14,932 nt of DNA from Erythrobacter sp. UBA2510 (GTDB lineage Bacteria; Pseudomonadota; Alphaproteobacteria; Sphingomonadales; Sphingomonadaceae): assembly GCA_002341345.1 (NCBI GenBank), contig DDNW01000200.1, forward strand, positions 1 through 14,932, in the 5' to 3' direction. This document shows, in pieces, positions 14,107 through 14,932 of this stretch; position 1 is the first letter of the stretch, and every line of letters starts with the position of its first letter. The translations under genes were made by a program, and so were the position numbers. The notes under the pieces were generated by a model. It ran no database searches. It saw only the letters and a program-made list of their open reading frames with translations, and was not told the DNA's origin.

Positions 14107-14932
14107 ATGACAGCAATGTCGCAACTTGATCACGCGGGACGCGCTGCGATCATGATCATGCTGCTCAATGAAGGCCAGGCGCAGCAGATTCTGGGAGCGC
14201 TGGAGCCGGAAGAGCTCAAGATTCTGGGGGAACGAATGTGTGCATTGGGTGAGATCGATCCGCGATCGATTGCCCAGACGGTATCAGACTTCCTTGGTCG
14301 GACCGAGCAGGACGGCATGCCCGCTGCAGACCGGGCGCGTCAGGTTCAGTCATTGATGACCGGCGCGGTTGGCGAGGTGAAGGCGGGCCCCCTCATGCGG
14401 TCCATCCTTCCGCCGCAAAGTCGCAAACAATCCTATGTCGATCTGGCCAAGTGGCTCGATCCCGAAGCGCTGATCCCGCTGCTGGAGGGGGAGCACCCCC
14501 AGGCGATTGCCGTTCTACTGGTCCAGTTGGACTCCGATGTCGCAGCCAGGGTCCTGCATGGCCTGTCTCCGACTTTGCAGTTCGAGGTGGTCCACCGGAT
14601 TGCGTCGCTCGGCGACATATCGGTCGATGCCCTGGCCATGCTCGAACAGGTGCTGGAAGAGAAAATCACCGCGACTCATGGCAGCCTGCCCATGCAATTG
14701 GGCGGACCCGCCAACGCGGCGGAGATCATCAACAAGGCGGGCAAGGCAGCCCAGAAACAGATAATGTCCAGCCTGAGCAAGGCCAATCGCGCGCTTGCCA
14801 AGCAGGTCGAGGCCGAGATGTTCCGGTTCGAACACCTCTTTGCGCTCGATAGCCAGGGCATGGGATCGCTCTTGCGTGAAGTCGACAGCGAGATGCTGGT
14901 CGATGCCCTCAAGGGCCTCGACGACACGCAAG
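14107..14932 (+). CDS. fliG: Flagellar motor switch protein FliG, 3' end cut by the window
   Basis: FliG joins the MS ring to the C ring and receives torque from the stator. The visible 275 residues include the N-terminal FliF-binding domain (AAIMIMLLNEGQAQQILGAL, then EELKILGERM) and the middle domain with the EHPQ motif at 129-132 (GEHPQAIAVLLVQL). They also include the flexible Gly-Gly linker at 199-200 and the beginning of the C-terminal domain (MFRFEHLFALDSQGMGSLLREVDSEMLVDALKG). Most charged torque helix residues lie beyond the window. GGAAGGGG precedes the ATG at 14107; ATG 14116 is a less likely alternative. It forms an operon with fliE and fliF. Confidence 0.97.
   Translation, partial: MTAMSQLDHAGRAAIMIMLLNEGQAQQILGALEPEELKILGERMCALGEIDPRSIAQTVSDFLGRTEQDGMPAADRARQVQSLMTGAVGEVKAGPLMRSILPPQSRKQSYVDLAKWLDPEALIPLLEGEHPQAIAVLLVQLDSDVAARVLHGLSPTLQFEVVHRIASLGDISVDALAMLEQVLEEKITATHGSLPMQLGGPANAAEIINKAGKAAQKQIMSSLSKANRALAKQVEAEMFRFEHLFALDSQGMGSLLREVDSEMLVDALKGLDDTQ

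Noticed and set aside
1..14932. CRISPR array or complete insertion sequence
   Set aside because: No regularly spaced repeats of CRISPR length and no transposase or integrase frame were seen.

Overview
The window looks like a chromosomal segment of a flagellated alphaproteobacterium. The gene content and base composition suggest Sphingomonadales, perhaps an Erythrobacter-like genus, but no ribosomal or other marker gene is present to confirm this. It falls into four parts: a small accessory block next to a tRNA gene, a three-domain cyclic-di-GMP protein, a two-gene secreted or periplasmic operon, and the start of a flagellar cluster.

Positions 1-3047: a beta-class DNA methyltransferase (minus strand) lies downstream of a 160-residue protein of unknown function. 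That gene is divergent from two overlapping plus-strand genes whose N-termini resemble each other and look like small helix-turn-helix modules. The block ends at a tRNA-Thr(CGT) gene on the minus strand, with its 3' end facing the block. The last plus-strand ORF has no stop codon until it is inside the tRNA. This is the expected geometry for an element integrated at the 3' end of a tRNA. No integrase or second attachment site is visible, so any element must continue to the left.

Positions 3048-5505: a leader with a perfect 9-bp inverted repeat precedes a large PAS-like/GGDEF/EAL/PilZ protein. It converges with the next operon, with 14 bp between the stop codons.

Positions 5520-9148 (minus): a penicillin-acylase-family Ntn hydrolase with a signal peptide and the residues expected of an acyl-homoserine-lactone or related amide acylase. 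Five bases after it begins a lipoprotein with seven FG-GAP/VCBS calcium-binding repeats and a C-terminal ASPIC/UnbV domain. The roughly 650-bp stretch that follows holds no convincing gene. It does hold two perfect stem-loops that abut exactly, a third nearby, and repeated ACAGGGAA motifs.

Positions 9798-14932: flagellin (minus, with its own intrinsic terminator) is divergent from a sigma-54-type AAA+ regulator. The regulator is followed with almost no spacing by fliE, fliF and fliG; fliG runs off the window end. The regulator leading the basal-body operon, opposite flagellin, suggests local control of flagellar gene order. The nearby cyclic-di-GMP protein fits a motile/sessile switch, but that link is inferred only from proximity.

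I see no complete new defence or mobile system. The items most worth following up are the tRNA-bounded block with its paralogous gene pair, the structured noncoding region at 9435-9562, and the operator-like repeats between flagellin and the regulator.
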